From assembly GCA_027486405.1 (NCBI GenBank), contig JAIXPD010000054.1, positions 27,785 through 91,784 on the forward strand: a stretch of DNA of 64,000 nt, written 5' to 3'. This DNA comes from Azospirillum sp. (GTDB lineage: Bacteria; Pseudomonadota; Alphaproteobacteria; Azospirillales; Azospirillaceae). A program made the position numbers and the translations under genes. Of this stretch, positions 61,824 to 64,000 are shown piece after piece; the first letter of the stretch is position 1, and each line of letters begins with the position of its first letter. The notes beneath the pieces are model-generated. The model saw only the letters and a list, made by a program, of their open reading frames with translations. It had not been told where the DNA came from and did no database searches.

Positions 61824-64000
61824 ATGGCCCGACCCGCCGGTCCTCCTTCCGCGCGCCCCCGGCCCAGCCTGGGGCGGACCGCCGCCGCCCGTCTGGGCGC
61901 GCGTGACGAAAAGATCGCTGGGCAAAAGATCGCCGGGCAAAAGATTGTCGGGCAGGACGCCCCCAAGGACCGCGCCCGCGCGCCCAGCGCCCGCGAACAG
62001 GCCCCGCCCTTCTTCTCCCCCGCCATGCGGCGGCTGGTGGTGGCCCGCGCGCGCGAAGCGATGGGCTTCGTCCTCGGCCTGTTCGGGCTGATGCTGATGG
62101 TGCTGCTGGGCAGCTACGACCCATCGGATCCGTCCTGGAACTCGGTCCCGGCCGAGGTTGAAACCATCCGCAACCTGTTCGGCCTGCCGGGGGCCTATCT
62201 GGCCGATCTGCTGATCCAATCGCTGGGCTGGGCGTCCTTTGTCATCGCGCTGGTCCCGATGTTCTGGGGCTGGCGGCTGGGCGCGCAACGCAGCCTGGGC
62301 AACCCGATGTTCCGCACGGTGCTGGCGCTGTGGGGCGTCATTCTGGTGGCGATGGCGCTGGCCGGGCTGACCACGGTGTCGTCCGACCCGTTGGCGGCCC
62401 TGCCCGGCGGCAGCGTCGGGGCGGTGATGCTGCGCGGCGTGACCAACCTGTTCGGCGGCACGCCGATGGTGGCGACGGTCGCCGCCTTTTCCGGTGGCTT
62501 CGTGCTGTTCCTGGCGGCGGGCCTGTCCATCGCCGAATGGATCGCCGGGTTCAAGGCGCTGGGATCGGGGACCGTCAAGGCCAGCCGGTTCGCGGCGCGC
62601 GGCGCGCATTACGCCGTCAACACGGTGGGGCGTCGCGGCGTGGCGGTGGCGCGCAACGCGGCGCAATCGGCGATCCAGACCGCCAGCGGCGCGGTGGACG
62701 ACGCGCTGGTGCGCCGTTCCCCCGGCCTGGAGCGGCGGACCCGCGCCGCGCCCAGCTTTGGCGAGGAACCGCGCACCGACGCGCACGGCCCGGCGCAGGT
62801 TCCCCCCGCCGGTCTGGACGCCGCCCCGCTCCGTCCCCCGCTCCATCCCTTGACCGCCGATGAAGGCGACAAGGCCGCGCGCCCGATCCCGGTCGTCACC
62901 CGCAAACCGGAGGATCCCCCGGCCCAACGCTCCCTGCCGCTGGATCTGATGGAGGAGGACGAGGAGGAGAGTTACGAGCTGCCGCCGCTGACCCTGCTGC
63001 AAGCCCCGCCCCCCGGCGTGCGCGGCGAGCAGGTGGACGAGGCGCAGTTGCAGCGCAACGCCCGCCAGTTGGAAAGCGTCTTCAGCGATTTCGGCGTGCG
63101 GGGAGAGGTGCAGAAGGTCCATCCCGGCCCGGTCGTCACCCTGTACGAGCTGGAACCCGCCCCCGGCACCAAATCCTCGCGCGTCATCGGGCTGGCCGAC
63201 GACATCGCCCGTTCGATGAGCGCGGTGTCGGTGCGCGTCGCCGTGGTGTCCGGGCGCAACGTCATCGGCATCGAACTGCCCAACGCGCGGCGCGAAACCG
63301 TGCTGCTGCGCGAGCTGCTGGCGTCGGAGAGCATCGACAAGAGCGGCTGCAAGCTGGCGCTGGCGCTGGGCAAGGACATCGGCGGGCACCCGGTGGTCGC
63401 CGACCTCGCCCGTTTCCCCCATCTGCTGGTCGCCGGAACCACCGGGTCGGGCAAGTCGGTCGCCATCAACACGATGATCCTGTCGCTGCTGTACCGGCTG
63501 CCGCCGGAGCGCTGCCGCTTCATCATGGTCGATCCCAAGATGCTGGAACTCTCGGTGTATGAGGGCATCCCGCATTTGCTGACCCCGGTCGTGACCGATC
63601 CGAAAAAGGCGGTGGTCGCCCTGAAATGGGCGGTGCGGGAGATGGAAGACCGCTACCGCAACATGTCCAAGCTGGGCGTGCGCAACATCGAGGGCTACAA
63701 CGCTCGCCTGCGCGAGGCGCGCGAGGATGGCGAATCGCTGACCCGGCGGGTGCAGACCGGCTTCGATCCCGACACCGGCAAGCCGCTGTTCGAGGAACAG
63801 CCGCTCGACCTCACCGAACTGCCTTACATCGTCGTCATCGTCGATGAGATGGCCGATTTGATGCTGGTGGCGGGCAAGGACATCGAGGCGGCGATCCAGC
63901 GTCTGGCCCAGATGGCGCGCGCGGCGGGCATCCACCTGATCATGGCGACGCAACGCCCGTCGGTGGACGTCATCACCGGGACGATCAAGGCCAATTTCCC
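61824..64000 (+). CDS. ftsK: DNA translocase FtsK (C-terminus outside window)
   Basis: The N-terminal ~725 residues of the septal DNA pump. Four membrane helices (~80-230; e.g. AMGFVLGLFGLMLMVLLGSY) anchor it at the division septum, a Pro/Arg-rich linker follows, and the RecA-like motor starts around residue 400 with VVTLYELEPAPGTKSSRVIGLADDIARSMSA. Walker A is LLVAGTTGSGKSVAINTM and Walker B is IVVIVDEMADLML. The linker N-terminus has 15-bp repeats encoding Gly-Gln-Lys-Ile units (61906-61950). The gamma domain that reads KOPS lies beyond the window. Confidence 0.97.
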   Translation, partial: MARPAGPPSARPRPSLGRTAAARLGARDEKIAGQKIAGQKIVGQDAPKDRARAPSAREQAPPFFSPAMRRLVVARAREAMGFVLGLFGLMLMVLLGSYDPSDPSWNSVPAEVETIRNLFGLPGAYLADLLIQSLGWASFVIALVPMFWGWRLGAQRSLGNPMFRTVLALWGVILVAMALAGLTTVSSDPLAALPGGSVGAVMLRGVTNLFGGTPMVATVAAFSGGFVLFLAAGLSIAEWIAGFKALGSGTVKASRFAARGAHYAVNTVGRRGVAVARNAAQSAIQTASGAVDDALVRRSPGLERRTRAAPSFGEEPRTDAHGPAQVPPAGLDAAPLRPPLHPLTADEGDKAARPIPVVTRKPEDPPAQRSLPLDLMEEDEEESYELPPLTLLQAPPPGVRGEQVDEAQLQRNARQLESVFSDFGVRGEVQKVHPGPVVTLYELEPAPGTKSSRVIGLADDIARSMSAVSVRVAVVSGRNVIGIELPNARRETVLLRELLASESIDKSGCKLALALGKDIGGHPVVADLARFPHLLVAGTTGSGKSVAINTMILSLLYRLPPERCRFIMVDPKMLELSVYEGIPHLLTPVVTDPKKAVVALKWAVREMEDRYRNMSKLGVRNIEGYNARLREAREDGESLTRRVQTGFDPDTGKPLFEEQPLDLTELPYIVVIVDEMADLMLVAGKDIEAAIQRLAQMARAAGIHLIMATQRPSVDVITGTIKANF
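61906..61950 (+). repeat. Three 15-bp tandem repeats in ftsK
   Basis: Units of the GGGCAAAAGATCGCC type encode three copies of Lys-Ile-x-Gly-Gln near the ftsK N-terminus. The length keeps the frame. Confidence 0.85.

Overview
The window is 64 kb of high-GC, gene-dense chromosome from an alphaproteobacterium, most probably an Azospirillum/Rhodospirillum-type member of the Rhodospirillales. This rests on the PII gene lying between a ubiH-type hydroxylase and an aminotransferase (an order I recall for glnZ of Azospirillum brasilense), the leuS-lptE-holA run, the split hrcA-grpE and dnaK-dnaJ heat-shock loci, and porins with alphaproteobacterial features. No rRNA, tRNA, CRISPR array, prophage or complete transposon was seen. 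The taxonomic call is inference.

Layout. 1-2.4 kb: SDR (cut by the window edge), XRE regulator, Smr protein, thpR. 2.7-9 kb: tas, FIST protein and tesA-type esterase facing an ABC exporter. 9.2-15 kb: Bax-inhibitor membrane protein, diguanylate cyclase, dnaJ, dnaK. 15.5-20 kb: hypotheticals, DUF1848, CheY-like regulator, grpE, hrcA. 20-27 kb: creatininase-family enzyme, split YeeE/YedE pair, FadL-type porin, ComM/YifB ATPase, Cdd1-like HhH protein, secreted hydrolase. 27.2-29.3 kb: the least orderly stretch, with a shortened carboxymuconolactone-decarboxylase relative, a frameshifted DoxX-like remnant, several tiny ORFs and a MarR regulator. 29.3-40.8 kb: Pcp-like protein, trpS, a 23-residue microprotein, gshB, SirB1-type protein, yraN, rsmI, LppC-type lipoprotein, holA, lptE, leuS, DUF3576 lipoprotein. 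41-44 kb: two tandem porins. 44-50 kb: YggS, L,D-transpeptidase, ribA, a solute-binding protein. 50-56 kb: orphan response regulator, DUF2786 protein, MBL hydrolase, YcbK-like lipoprotein, xth, fumarylacetoacetase-family enzyme, MarR. 56-64 kb: class I amidotransferase, lolA, ubiH, PII, aminotransferase, ftsK (cut by the window edge).

Working groups. dnaK and hrcA have promoter-like sequences of the same design (GTTG, 18 bases, CCTA-A/T-AT), which fits RpoH control of both chaperone loci. lptE, lolA, the porins, the FadL protein and several lipoproteins serve the envelope. The PII gene has a sigma-54-like promoter.

The strongest structural discovery is a family of four ~247-bp non-autonomous elements (2434, 10024, 18025, 29018). 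They have ~14-base terminal inverted repeats, subterminal inverted blocks and, in two copies, ~10-bp flanking direct repeats: a MITE-like family. Other points of interest are the microprotein gene at 31194, twin palindromes 30 bp apart upstream of dnaK, a peptidase-C15-like protein without its cysteine, and many 11-18-bp tandem duplications at gene ends.
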